Assembly: GCF_013114625.1 (NCBI RefSeq)
Contig: NZ_VTXD01000005.1
Location: 62,001-126,000, forward strand
Source of the DNA: Vibrio sp. 99-70-13A1
GTDB taxonomy: Bacteria > Pseudomonadota > Gammaproteobacteria > Enterobacterales > Vibrionaceae
Reading direction: 5' to 3'
DNA length: 64,000 nt
The notes below the pieces were generated by a model. That model had not been told where the DNA came from. It ran no database searches and was given only the letters and a program-made list of their open reading frames with translations. This document shows positions 6,829 to 14,596 of this stretch, one piece after another; position 1 is the first letter of the stretch; each line of letters begins with the position of its first letter. The translations under genes and the position numbers were made by a program.

Positions 6829-8004
6829 CTAACAGCTCTTGTTATCTGATATTTTACACCATGCATTATAAGCCGGTGTAATAATCTCTGTTGCTAAGAA
6901 CTCTATTACCGGAACACAAACTGCATCACCCATAGCAAAAAAGCCTTTGTTTTGATTTTCTGGCAGTATGAAGCTATCGCGAACCCCTTGTAATCGAGCA
7001 TACTCTCTAGGAGAAACTAGCCTCACATTCCAATCATTAAATCCTGCTTGAATCAAAATCTGTTTACTAGAACCGCCTCTTGGTGTTCTTAAGCAACCAG
7101 CAAGGCCGTCAGTCCTTAATTCAGCCATAGATTGACCTTTTCTCATTCTTCGAAAAACAGTGCCGTACGAGAAATGATTGTTTGAAGTCATTTCTATTAA
7201 CTTCTCTTGATGCGCTGGACTCATTTGATTGAAAATATGTTCTTTGCGTTCAGAGGACCACCAAAGTTTAGAATCTAGTTCAATCTCTGTTTCTATAATA
7301 TCAGCTAGTACGGTATCTCGTTGATTGGTTAGAGTTATATCAAAAAGTGCCCAATTTAAAGATTCATCTTTTAAGATTGCGTTTTTGATTTTTGAAGATC
7401 TTAATTTTGGTTGCTCATCAAAAATTGCCCACCAGTTATCTAGGATATTTTCATTATCTTTTATTTTCATCACAGAAGGAGCTAAGCTTTTCTCTACTGC
7501 AATAACGAACACTCTAGGTCTACTTTGAGGTGTGAAATAAGATGCATCTACTTCGACAATATCAACATAATAATCAAGTTCAGACAGTCGCTTTACAGTA
7601 TTTACAACGTCTTGACCCTTATGTGATGTAAGAAAGCCTTTCACATTCTCTAATTGAATGATTTGTGGGTGAGCATTACTTTTCTTTTTGTTTTCTACGA
7701 TAGCTAAAAATGCTTCAAGTGTTCCCGATTCTTTGCCGGCCAAGCCAGCTCTGGCACCGGCTACTGATAAATCAGTACATGGAAATGAAGCTGTGTATAA
7801 AAAAGTGCCACCCGGTACGATCACATCATCATCAACAACATCCCATATGTCACCTAAACAAAAATGACTATCGCCATAATTTTCAACGTAAGTATCTTTT
7901 TTATCTTGTGAGATATCATTGGCCCAGACACATTCCCATGCGTCGATAGCTAACCCTTCTCGAACAAGCCCAACTCCTGCAAAAAATTCAGCAAAGCTCT
8001 TCAT
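6829..8004 (-). CDS. DNA (cytosine-5) methyltransferase of a type II R-M system
   Basis: 391 residues with the C5-methyltransferase motif order. Motif I is FAEFFAGVGLVREGL near the N-terminus and binds S-adenosylmethionine. Motif IV is FPCTDLS with the catalytic Cys. Motif VI is LENVKGF and motif VIII is PQSRPRVFVIA. After the variable target-recognition region come REYARLQGV (motif IX) and GDAVCVPVIEF (motif X). All key residues are present, so it should be active. It is the last gene of the C-R-M operon, two bases after the endonuclease stop. Its product protects the host and phage DNA from the neighbouring endonuclease. The recognition sequence cannot be read from the protein. Confidence 0.9.
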   Translation of the reverse strand: MKSFAEFFAGVGLVREGLAIDAWECVWANDISQDKKDTYVENYGDSHFCLGDIWDVVDDDVIVPGGTFLYTASFPCTDLSVAGARAGLAGKESGTLEAFLAIVENKKKSNAHPQIIQLENVKGFLTSHKGQDVVNTVKRLSELDYYVDIVEVDASYFTPQSRPRVFVIAVEKSLAPSVMKIKDNENILDNWWAIFDEQPKLRSSKIKNAILKDESLNWALFDITLTNQRDTVLADIIETEIELDSKLWWSSERKEHIFNQMSPAHQEKLIEMTSNNHFSYGTVFRRMRKGQSMAELRTDGLAGCLRTPRGGSSKQILIQAGFNDWNVRLVSPREYARLQGVRDSFILPENQNKGFFAMGDAVCVPVIEFLATEIITPAYNAWCKISDNKSC

Positions 8005-8006
8005 AT

Positions 8007-8561
8007 TTAGTTCTTTATTAAGTTAGAAATAATTGCATCATCTCTGAAAACTAGTTTACCGTTTTGTATTTCTAAAATTAGAGTGCCGGTAGCATTCACA
8101 AAACCATATGGAATATTCTTCCTGAACCGTTGTCTTCTTTGTTCCGCAGGAACTGATGCATCATAGTTTTGGAAATATAATGGCTCCCAAACATTGAAAT
8201 ATCTAGGTGCCAAAATATGTCCAGGTATAACTCTCACAGTCACATTTTCGTATGTATCAGAATAAGAGCAAAAAAGATGATTGACGATACAATCCTCTTT
8301 AAGTTTTTCTACTCCTGTATTCAAGTGGTATTGGTATTCGTAAGACCCGCCTTGTTTAGCTGACTTGACTTCCCAACCATCTAAATCAGCACCTGTTGTG
8401 CCTGCTCCAGACCGCTCCACTAACAATGCACCAAATAATTCCCATAAAACTGATTGTACTGAGCCAGCCACTTTAAAATTATGTTTGACTAGTAGAGCAA
8501 TTTTTTCTTCGTCATAGATATGACGGGAATAAAAATTATAAGCTGTATCTATACTATTCAA
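8007..8561 (-). CDS. Putative type II restriction endonuclease
   Basis: 184 residues, not similar to a family I can name, but placed between a controller gene and a cytosine methyltransferase. A likely PD-(D/E)xK core lies in the middle: an acidic residue in TGADLDGW followed by WEVKSAK, which gives the E-x-K part. An upstream Glu in LWELFGALLVERSG could complete the metal site. The start overlaps the end of the controller gene by eight bases, so translation is coupled, which is usual in C-R operons and delays endonuclease production. Assignment rests on context plus the motif; many type II endonucleases have no recognisable relatives. Confidence 0.75.
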   Translation of the reverse strand: MNSIDTAYNFYSRHIYDEEKIALLVKHNFKVAGSVQSVLWELFGALLVERSGAGTTGADLDGWEVKSAKQGGSYEYQYHLNTGVEKLKEDCIVNHLFCSYSDTYENVTVRVIPGHILAPRYFNVWEPLYFQNYDASVPAEQRRQRFRKNIPYGFVNATGTLILEIQNGKLVFRDDAIISNLIKN

Positions 8562-8787
8562 TGTAACCTCCTATGTTTTTAAGGAGGTCACAAGGCTCTA
8601 CCGATAGGGCATGTGCAAGCTTTACAATATTCATCAGACTAATATTGCGTTGCCCACGCTCAACAGAGCTAATATAGGTTCTATCAAGACCAGCGATTTC
8701 AGCCAGCTTCTCTTGACTTAGACCTAGTTCAGTTCGGCTTTTTAGAACTATTTTTCCAAAAGCTTTTAATACAGAATCTTCTTCCAC
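8554..8787 (-). CDS. Controller (C) protein of the R-M system, XRE-type regulator
   Basis: 77 residues, the usual size of C proteins. It is a single helix-turn-helix of the XRE/Cro type: RTELGLSQEKLAEIAGLDR, then TYISSVERGQRNISL. The start codon is GTG, preceded by a very strong ribosome site (GGGGAGGT) four bases away. C-boxes lie about 40-65 bases upstream. Known C proteins first activate and then repress their own operon, so that methylation precedes restriction when the DNA enters a new cell. That suits a phage-borne system. Confidence 0.88.
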   Translation of the reverse strand: MEEDSVLKAFGKIVLKSRTELGLSQEKLAEIAGLDRTYISSVERGQRNISLMNIVKLAHALSVEPCDLLKNIGGYIE

Positions 8788-8826
8788 GAGACCTCCCCAA
8801 TTTGAGGAAGAATCATGAATTCGTGA

Positions 8827-8852
8827 TGATTATAAGTCTACGGACTATGAGT
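8827..8852 (-). promoter_or_regulatory. Pair of C-boxes, operator of the controller protein
   Basis: Read on the minus strand: GACTCATAGTC, then four bases (CGTA), then GACTTATAATC. This closely matches the C-box pattern known from PvuII-type systems, two GACTnATAGTC-like half-operators in tandem. The left box (8842-8852) is the better palindrome; the promoter-proximal box (8827-8837) deviates in one position, as expected for a lower-affinity repressor site. It lies 40 bases in front of the GTG start of the controller gene. Confidence 0.85.
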
Positions 8853-8939
8853 CACAATGATATGGAAGAAAAAGTGAAACTAGTGCGCTAGCCTGCAACT
8901 AGAGCTGGGTTTGCTAGTGCTGATAGAAATGTCGAATTT

Positions 8940-8967
8940 ACCCCCGTGATACAACACGGGGGTTTTT
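8940..8967 (+). repeat. Hairpin with T-run, terminator or origin element
   Basis: ACCCCCGTG, loop ATACAA, CACGGGGGT, then TTTT. The stem is perfect over nine base pairs. The T-run makes it look like a plus-strand terminator, yet no plus-strand gene precedes it, so a role in phage replication or in stopping antisense transcription is as likely. Confidence 0.65.
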
Positions 8968-9030
8968 GTTTCGCCGCGAGTTGGGACCCTCCCGACGAAA
9001 CGGGTCCCTCCCAACTCGCGGCGAGACAAA
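8965..9030. repeat. Long hairpin, candidate origin or packaging signal of the filamentous phage
   Basis: The arms at 8965-8986 and 9009-9030 pair over 22 positions with one G-T wobble; the inner 16 (starting TCGCCGCGAG) are perfect. A second small stem (CCCG/CGGG at 8991-8994 and 9001-9004) caps it with an ACGAAA loop. On single-stranded phage DNA this would fold into one very stable rod. In known filamentous phages the packaging signal and minus-strand origin are hairpins of this kind. Confidence 0.6.
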
Positions 9031-9236
9031 GCACCGAAAGAATCTACGTTGAAAGTTCTATGGGTTGCTGTAGCAAAAAGCCCCACTAATACTGTGAGGC
9101 TCTGCAAGGGTGATCTTGGCAATGAGGCAGGGCGGTGATGTGGTTTCATCTAATAAGCTACGCTTCGCTACTTATCGCTCAACAAGCTGAATTGACCCCT
9201 TAGGATTTTCATGTTCGCTTATCCCTGCGGGGCTGG

Positions 9237-10382
9237 TTATGTACTAAACGGCAAAGCATCACCAAACAAATCAGGCTTCTGATTTTTGTCTACTTCACCA
9301 CATGTGACAATCTTATCTACACCTTCCCAACTCAATTGGTATACACAGTCCGTTAAGACTTTAAACCCATATCCAATTTGCTGTAACTCTGTTTGGTCAA
9401 GCGTAAACAGCTTTGAATTCTTGTCATAGACATCGATATAAATCCGGTAAAACGTCAAATCATCAATAGTTCTGTTGCTTGACCTGTGCCTAATGTATGC
9501 GATTTGCTTTGCATAGCCAGCTGCGAAAAAATTGAAAGAACCTAAAGGTCCAAACCACTCCGAACCTGTTGAATCTTTAACTGGAGTTCCATCTGGAATA
9601 GCCTCAGGAGCTGGCGTTCCTGACTGTTGCGTAATCTCATGCTTAGTATCTGGAACACTTGGCTGTGTCGGTTTTTTTGGAGTCCAAGCATAAACTGTTA
9701 TAGATATACCAACGATGAAAAACAAGATCGAACCAATCACCGGCCAACGCTTCCAAAGTGGAACAATGTCAGCAGCCATTGCCTCTGTTACGCTGCTATT
9801 TGAAGCTGTATGACTTTTATAAAAAGGAAAGTAAGCCTGTTCATATTTTCGAATGCTAGTGTTTACAGTGTCACCGTTAGCACCACTTAAAACCTTTCTG
9901 GTATACGTATTGTTTGAACCTAAAGCCGTATTCTTGGCACACTTATAAGTGACTTCAATCATATCCTTAATGTCTCGATGAATTTTTCTTAAATTCTGAG
10001 TAACTAGGATAATGTCCACGCCGTAATGACGATGAAGCGAATACCATTCTAAAATTTCAGTATTCAAACTCCGATTAGGTAAAGTCATATGAGCCTCATC
10101 AACTACATACAAAGGACCTTGGCCCTTTTCATTCCTCCATTCATCACTGTAATCAGACACTTTACTAAATGGTCTTTCAACCGAACCAAAATCATTCAGC
10201 TGACCATCAATAACAACAATTAAATCTCGAACTTCCTCACCAAGAACCGCAACAAAATGCTCTATCTGTAGAGGTAGATTAGTGATTACCTTACGACCTG
10301 ACTTTAAAGCTGGAATCACTTGAAAAGCTACGGCTTCATAACTTTTTCCACCACCTGGGCGCCCGACAATTCCATAAATCAT
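9237..10382 (-). CDS. zot: Zot-like assembly ATPase (pI) of filamentous phage
   Basis: 381 residues. The Walker A motif GRPGGGKSYEA lies at residues 6-16 and Walker B PLYVVDEAHMTLPNR around residue 90-105. A single membrane span lies near residue 205-225 (WPVIGSILFFIVGISITVYA), followed by a periplasmic C-terminal domain of about 150 residues with Cys pairs. This is the layout of pI/Zot proteins, which drive phage extrusion through the inner membrane. The C-terminal part shows no resemblance I can see to the toxin peptide of CTX Zot. The start overlaps the preceding stop (ATGA), so it is coupled to the pVI-like gene. It is the last structural gene of the operon. Confidence 0.9.
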   Translation of the reverse strand: MIYGIVGRPGGGKSYEAVAFQVIPALKSGRKVITNLPLQIEHFVAVLGEEVRDLIVVIDGQLNDFGSVERPFSKVSDYSDEWRNEKGQGPLYVVDEAHMTLPNRSLNTEILEWYSLHRHYGVDIILVTQNLRKIHRDIKDMIEVTYKCAKNTALGSNNTYTRKVLSGANGDTVNTSIRKYEQAYFPFYKSHTASNSSVTEAMAADIVPLWKRWPVIGSILFFIVGISITVYAWTPKKPTQPSVPDTKHEITQQSGTPAPEAIPDGTPVKDSTGSEWFGPLGSFNFFAAGYAKQIAYIRHRSSNRTIDDLTFYRIYIDVYDKNSKLFTLDQTELQQIGYGFKVLTDCVYQLSWEGVDKIVTCGEVDKNQKPDLFGDALPFST

Positions 10383-10693
10383 GAGCCTAACCTCGTAAAC
10401 GGAATCAGTTGAAGCAACAATCTAGCAACCAGTGAAGCCAAAATTATCGTCAAACATTGAGGCAACCCAATGGCGGATAACATCCAAGAAACCTCACTGG
10501 GAATGGATGTTAGATACTGAGATATATCAATAGGTGCAAAGAAAGAGAAAACCCAATCAACCAAGGTCTGACATAAGCCTAAAACCTCATCCAAAGCCCA
10601 AATGAAAACATCCTTAATCATATCTACAAGGCTGATGATTAAACGATATAGAAACTCAATTAGCTTATTAAATAAATCAACAATCCAACCCAT
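10379..10693 (-). CDS. Minor coat/assembly protein, pVI-like (DUF2523-like)
   Basis: I chose ATG 10693 because GGTGG lies six bases upstream; a GTG at 10702 would add three residues and overlap the pIII stop. About 104 residues, with several hydrophobic helices: an amphipathic N-terminal half (FLYRLIISLVDMIKDVFIWA) and a C-terminal span (CLTIILASLVARLLLQLIPF). Between pIII and Zot, this is the place of pVI in Ff phages and Ace in CTX-phi. The family at this position in Vibrio phages is usually annotated DUF2523. Confidence 0.8.
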   Translation of the reverse strand: MGWIVDLFNKLIEFLYRLIISLVDMIKDVFIWALDEVLGLCQTLVDWVFSFFAPIDISQYLTSIPSEVSWMLSAIGLPQCLTIILASLVARLLLQLIPFTRLGS

Positions 10694-10694
10694 G

Positions 10695-12323
10695 TTAGCC
10701 ACCTAATATGTTTTTACGTGCCGTAGCAATTGCTGTGAAGATTAAACAAAATCGAACAAAGCCCAATATCCAATCCAAGTTTATATAGTTGGTGATATTG
10801 AACTCTCCAAAATCAAGAATTGGAATGGAAAAGTTAGGGCGTTGAGCATTAGATAAATCAAGATTGCCAAATGTATTCACGAAGCCATCAAGAGTGTTTT
10901 CTTTGATTTCTTGGAAATGTTTATTAGCCATGCCCGATAAGCCGTCAGGATAGTTTGACGTATAAAAACCAGTACAAGTATCAGACTGGATACAAGTTCC
11001 AGAAATACCCGCAGAGCTAGTATCAACGTTAGTTAAACCATCAAGCGAATCACCTATAGATGAAACCTCACCACTTAAATCACGAAAACCTTTTTGAAGT
11101 TGAGCAACGTTATCATTATTAGAAGTGTGCACAGCAGACTCAACACCCTGAATTAATTGCTTGGTGTTTTCATAAATATCTATATTTGTTTGCTCTAAAC
11201 CTACAGTAGCATTCGAATTATTAACTACATTTTGGTTCAAACGCTCTAGTTGATTATTGATGTTTGATTGCGTTTTATTGATATCAATATTTAAGTCGGT
11301 CAATGCCTTATTGAAATCGCGATTCATAGAAGTAATTGAGCTAACAACGTCACCATTAGAATCTGGAGTTAAATCAGGTTCAACAACGTCGGGAACTGGA
11401 TCAACTTCTTCAGGAGGCGTATAAGTCGCAGGGTCACCGCCAGCATCAGGAATATTGCTAGGAGGAGTTACATTACCATCAGGGTCTGTTGGCTCTGTTG
11501 GAGTAGTCGGGTCAGTAGGGATGTTATCAAAAGAACCGCCAGAACAAGAGAACTTGCCTGAAGAATCATGCTCACAGTTTGCAGCATCATCAAACTCCGC
11601 ATCTTCATTGGGGATACCATCACCATCAGTATCTTTTGGACATACAAAAGGTGATTCTACATAAGGTTTTTTACATCCAGCAAAAGGTTCATCGATCTCC
11701 TCTTCATCAGGAGGCGTTTCACCACCACAACCACCAAAATACTGACATTGTTCATAATCACCATCGGGTGGGCAATGCTCACCTGTATAAAAGGCATCCC
11801 TAACTAAAGAACCATTAACGGCTCTATAACCTTTAAGAGCCTCACATCTTGAGCCTAAAACACAATACAAACGACTTGCTGTAATTGCTAGACCATCATC
11901 AGGAACGGGACCACTAGGGAATGGAGCATCATCACCTTTAAGCTCTGCACATTCATCAAGTGGAGGTTCCTCACAAAGACCCTGTTCATTATAAGATGCA
12001 GGAGCTTCACATTCAGCAGCAACAAAACTCACATAAGCATCGTCACGTGAATTATAAGTCTTTGAACAATCTGAACCCGTATAAGAAGAACCACTAAACC
12101 GAATCCTAGAACCCTTTACTCGCGCATAAGAAAACTTAAACCATTGAGCACCATAACCACCCATACCAGTTAAACAACTGCCTATTAGCTTAGGAGTATA
12201 AGCACCAACGGAAGAATAAATTGAACCACTATCAGGCCCGCTGGTCAGCTTAATACCAGAAAGGGCACTAAAAGAAACACTCATCATTAATAAAAACAAA
12301 AAAATGTTCTTCTTAATAATCAT
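10695..12323 (-). CDS. pIII-like adsorption protein (minor coat) of filamentous phage
   Basis: 542 residues, starting with a signal peptide (KKNIFLFLLMMSVSFSALSG). The N-terminal 200 residues are Cys-rich with many acidic and Pro residues. Around residue 230 sits a calcium-binding-like repeat (DTDGDGIPNEDAEFDD), then a Thr/Pro/Asp-rich linker and a long helical part (residues about 330-430) with NxNxxxL patterns. One C-terminal membrane span (LDWILGFVRFCLIFTAIATA) ends in RKNILGG. A surface domain, flexible linker and C-terminal anchor is the plan of pIII, which binds the host pilus and TolA. It follows the coat terminator, so it should be expressed weakly. Confidence 0.85.
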   Translation of the reverse strand: MIIKKNIFLFLLMMSVSFSALSGIKLTSGPDSGSIYSSVGAYTPKLIGSCLTGMGGYGAQWFKFSYARVKGSRIRFSGSSYTGSDCSKTYNSRDDAYVSFVAAECEAPASYNEQGLCEEPPLDECAELKGDDAPFPSGPVPDDGLAITASRLYCVLGSRCEALKGYRAVNGSLVRDAFYTGEHCPPDGDYEQCQYFGGCGGETPPDEEEIDEPFAGCKKPYVESPFVCPKDTDGDGIPNEDAEFDDAANCEHDSSGKFSCSGGSFDNIPTDPTTPTEPTDPDGNVTPPSNIPDAGGDPATYTPPEEVDPVPDVVEPDLTPDSNGDVVSSITSMNRDFNKALTDLNIDINKTQSNINNQLERLNQNVVNNSNATVGLEQTNIDIYENTKQLIQGVESAVHTSNNDNVAQLQKGFRDLSGEVSSIGDSLDGLTNVDTSSAGISGTCIQSDTCTGFYTSNYPDGLSGMANKHFQEIKENTLDGFVNTFGNLDLSNAQRPNFSIPILDFGEFNITNYINLDWILGFVRFCLIFTAIATARKNILGG

Positions 12324-12336
12324 AAAATTTACCTAC

Positions 12337-12361
12337 AAAAAAAGGGAGCCGAAGCCCCCTT
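12337..12361 (-). terminator. Coat-gene terminator with TTCG loop
   Basis: Minus strand: AAGGGGGC, loop TTCG, GCTCCCTT, then a T-run. The stem has eight pairs including one G-T. It lies just after the small gene that follows the major coat gene and before pIII. Filamentous phages use a terminator at this point so that major coat protein is made in excess over the genes behind it. Confidence 0.85.
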
Positions 12362-12364
12362 ATG

Positions 12365-12454
12365 TTATTTCATGTTTTGAGCTGCTATGAATCCCGCTAA
12401 ACCGCCCAAAAGCGTAAAAACTATAAGTTGGAGGTCATGCAGAACAAGCAGCAT
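12365..12454 (-). CDS. Tiny hydrophobic protein, possible pVII/pIX-like minor coat protein
   Basis: A 29-residue frame, MLLVLHDLQLIVFTLLGGLA then GFIAAQNMK, lies between the major coat gene and the terminator, four bases after the coat stop. It is almost entirely one hydrophobic helix with a short polar tail. Filamentous phages have two very small coat proteins (pVII and pIX, about 30 residues) encoded near pVIII. The size, hydrophobicity and position all fit. It is too short to be convincing alone. Confidence 0.55.
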   Translation of the reverse strand: MLLVLHDLQLIVFTLLGGLAGFIAAQNMK

Positions 12455-12458
12455 AACA

Positions 12459-12698
12459 CTAGACTTTATTTACAGTGCGCTTACCAAGAGACACTGATTT
12501 AAGCGCCATAGCGATGCCAATAATTAAAACGCCAGCACCAATCACCTTGGCAGTAGTACCCGTTAAATCAATCGCAGCCCAAATATCATCAGTACCTTCA
12601 GCACGTGCACCAGCTGAAGCAACAAGCATCAGTGCGCCAACAGCAACTTTAGAATTAACCTTGCTTGCAAATTTCTTAACGCTATTCATTTTTTTCAT
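12459..12698 (-). CDS. Major coat protein (pVIII-like) of filamentous phage
   Basis: 79 residues. An N-terminal basic region (KKMNSVKKFASKVNSK) and a hydrophobic core end at ASAGARA, a good signal-peptidase site, leaving a mature protein of about 46 residues. The mature part has an acidic N-terminus (EGTDDIW), a hydrophobic helix (AKVIGAGVLIIGIAMAL) and a basic C-terminus (KSVSLGKRTVNKV) that would face the DNA. This is the standard pVIII plan. A good terminator follows, which favours high expression. Confidence 0.88.
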   Translation of the reverse strand: MKKMNSVKKFASKVNSKVAVGALMLVASAGARAEGTDDIWAAIDLTGTTAKVIGAGVLIIGIAMALKSVSLGKRTVNKV

Positions 12699-12709
12699 AA
12701 TGTATTTCC

Positions 12710-12955
12710 TTAAATAAGCCTAATGACTTTTAACGCGGCTTTAATGCCATATGTTTGGAGAAAGCCAAATACAAATACAAGAGCAAAACCACCTGCAAAA
12801 TATGTAGCTATCTCCGATGAAGTTATTTGTGTATATGCCATAAAGTAATCATATTCTTGGGTGCTCATCATGACGTAACCAGAACAAGAAGATACTTCAA
12901 ACTCAGGAACGACAGCCAAGAAACCATCAGAATTTGGAATGGCGCATACAGGCAT
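12710..12955 (-). CDS. Small phage coat-type membrane protein with Cys-containing head
   Basis: 81 residues. The N-terminal 50 residues are polar with two Cys residues (MPVCAIPNSDG and EVSSCSGYVMMS). A single C-terminal span follows (AGGFALVFVFGFLQTYGI) and ends in KAALKVIRLI. Proteins starting MPVC with a conserved Cys and a YVxMSxxEY stretch are common next to the major coat gene in Vibrio and Xanthomonas filamentous phages. It is likely a minor coat protein; its exact place in the virion is unknown. Confidence 0.7.
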   Translation of the reverse strand: MPVCAIPNSDGFLAVVPEFEVSSCSGYVMMSTQEYDYFMAYTQITSSEIATYFAGGFALVFVFGFLQTYGIKAALKVIRLI

Positions 12956-12964
12956 AACTAATCC

Positions 12965-13303
12965 TTATTTCTTCAAACTATTGTCGAAGTGTTTTTTAAC
13001 TTCTTCATCAACCGGTGCCAGCTTGTTTACCAAAATATCAAGTGGGTCATTTGGGTTTGCACCAAAGCTCAATTCATACTCTCGGTTAGCCACGAACGCG
13101 CGGGTTTGGATTAGTTGACGCGCGTAATCCACGTCAATTTTCAGTGCTTGTTTGTTGAAAGGAATGTCAGTCGAAAAACCAATTCCAGTTTGTTGGAATT
13201 TTTCATGTTCGACTTCTTCTACTGCACGAAGGACGCAAAGTTCCGCAAATTCCATACCAGATTTAGGGAAACGTTTAATGGCAATACCAGTTATTGTAGG
13301 CAT
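12965..13303 (-). CDS. Single-stranded DNA-binding protein, DUF1293-like (RstB/pV role)
   Basis: 112 residues, no membrane span. The N-terminus (MPTITGIAIKRFPKSGMEFA) and the later KIDVDYARQLI and REYELSFGANP segments are what I know from DUF1293 proteins of Vibrio filamentous phages. These take the place of pV, the protein that coats phage single-stranded DNA before packaging. It overlaps the end of the Rep gene by 13 bases, so the two are coupled. Confidence 0.78.
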   Translation of the reverse strand: MPTITGIAIKRFPKSGMEFAELCVLRAVEEVEHEKFQQTGIGFSTDIPFNKQALKIDVDYARQLIQTRAFVANREYELSFGANPNDPLDILVNKLAPVDEEVKKHFDNSLKK

Positions 13304-14403
13304 ATTCTTGACTCCAAAATTTCGATTTTATGTTTAGTGTATTCGTCAGGAACTCCCAACGAGGTTTCAAAGTTTGCTCTGCGATGATGCGTAGGAATTA
13401 ACAATCCAAACGCTTCACCCAAATCACCTTCAGTCATGGCAACCACTTCAGAAATGGCTTTACCACATTGACGACGAACCCAAGCGATTCGAGCCATAAA
13501 CTCCAATCCAGCTTTCTTTTTGTTGAGTTCAATTTTCATAGGCTCGGCTGGGTCGATACTGGCTGAAAAGTCACAAAGACCAGCGAACGCAGAAGCGGGC
13601 GAGGCGAGTAGTGTTAAATCGCACTTCTTTAATTCCACTTCATTGCGGTACCAAATCACTTCAGGGTCAGAAATGTTTTGCTCGAATTTCTTGTTATAAA
13701 CGCGCCAGTAAACGGCAGAAGTTCTAGAGCCAACTAACACGGCTTCTTCTGATAATTCACCTGATTGGGAGATGCGCTTATGAGGAACCATTGTTGGCCC
13801 GCGTCCACGAGAAGCAGTTCGAAATGCTCCCTCATAAAAACATTTCTCAGCATACTTACAGTCAAAAATTCCTGTGTAGTCATCAACACAAAGATCCAAA
13901 CGGGCTAGGCGAGTGATACCTAAAAGTGACAGCCACCAATACAGCTTTTTGTGAGTGGTGAACTCGAACAACTTAGAGCAACCAGTGCCATTAATTTGCA
14001 CGTATACCGTGTCATTGTTGCCACCAACACCAACCAAGCCACATTCAACCGTTCCCGTTGAGTCATAAATGACCATTGAATCTTCATAACCATGTAAGCC
14101 GCGGCCACGCATTGGTGATAAACGGAAATTGAAGACCCTAGACATGAAGTCATCAAAGCGATGAGCCAAAACCTTACGGCATTTGTTACGATGTAACTCG
14201 ATAGATTTGTCGATTGCTTCAGGTGAATTGACGCGACCATCAACACTTAGTTTTTTAAAAACAGGAAACTGCAAGTTGATAAATTCTTGGTCATTAGAAC
14301 TGTCTAAGTGTTTTAACGAGCCATAAGAAAATGAGAACGCTAGATGATCAACTTGCACAGGACGAATTTCATCATGGTACTTGTGAGGTTTTTTAGATGG
14401 CAT
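13291..14403 (-). CDS. rstA: Phage replication initiation protein, RstA-like (Rep_trans family)
   Basis: I chose ATG 14403 because AAAGGTG lies six bases upstream; a GTG at 14412 would add three residues. About 370 residues. Near residue 130 comes a VQINGTGCS motif and further on ITRLARLDLCVDDYTG, where the conserved R-x-D-x-x-D is typical of rolling-circle initiators of the Rep_trans/RstA group. WYRNEVELK lies in the last third. It nicks the origin and starts rolling-circle replication of the phage. It is followed directly by the ssDNA-binding gene. Confidence 0.85.
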   Translation of the reverse strand: MPSKKPHKYHDEIRPVQVDHLAFSFSYGSLKHLDSSNDQEFINLQFPVFKKLSVDGRVNSPEAIDKSIELHRNKCRKVLAHRFDDFMSRVFNFRLSPMRGRGLHGYEDSMVIYDSTGTVECGLVGVGGNNDTVYVQINGTGCSKLFEFTTHKKLYWWLSLLGITRLARLDLCVDDYTGIFDCKYAEKCFYEGAFRTASRGRGPTMVPHKRISQSGELSEEAVLVGSRTSAVYWRVYNKKFEQNISDPEVIWYRNEVELKKCDLTLLASPASAFAGLCDFSASIDPAEPMKIELNKKKAGLEFMARIAWVRRQCGKAISEVVAMTEGDLGEAFGLLIPTHHRRANFETSLGVPDEYTKHKIEILESRICLQ

Positions 14404-14593
14404 GGAAAACACCTTTAACTAAAAGCTCTTGATAGTTGTCGTCCGTGATTTCAATAATCTGAAATGACACCATGCCGTAATGAACTTCGATGAACTGAAA
14501 GAAGTCACGCTGAGTTTTAAAAAAGTTATGACCCCAAGGAAAGTAAGCATTGATTCCATGGTTCGGTTCATTGTCGAAGTAGATTGAATCCAT
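14393..14593 (-). CDS. Small phage protein of unknown function (66 aa)
   Basis: It lies between the exonuclease and Rep genes and overlaps the Rep start by 11 bases. The product is rich in aromatic residues (INAYFPWGHNFFKTQRDFFQ) and acidic, with no membrane span. The tight packing on both sides supports it as a real gene. I recognise no family. A role in early phage replication or anti-defence is possible. Confidence 0.55.
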   Translation of the reverse strand: MDSIYFDNEPNHGINAYFPWGHNFFKTQRDFFQFIEVHYGMVSFQIIEITDDNYQELLVKGVFHAI

Positions 14594-14596
14594 GAG

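Larger units (their letters stand above)
8788..9236. other. Noncoding region between R-M cassette and zot, probable phage replication/packaging region
   Basis: About 450 bases without a believable gene. The left end holds the C-box promoter of the R-M operon. The centre (8940-9030) holds two strong hairpins described separately. The right part up to zot has no clear motif. Filamentous phages keep their replication origins and packaging signal in a structured intergenic region, and this is the only such region in the prophage besides the regulator promoter region at 15,197-15,396 and the attachment region. Confidence 0.55.

Noticed and set aside
8880..9149. Open frame of 89 codons on the minus strand
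   Set aside because: It runs straight through the two strong hairpins, has no ribosome site and a composition unlike a protein. The region is better explained as phage noncoding structure.
6829..9236. A toxin gene of the ctxAB type behind zot
   Set aside because: The cargo place holds only the R-M genes and the hairpin region; no frame resembles a cholera-toxin subunit.
9237..10382. Zot as an enterotoxin
   Set aside because: The sequence supports the phage assembly ATPase. I see no reason in the C-terminal part to claim toxin activity.
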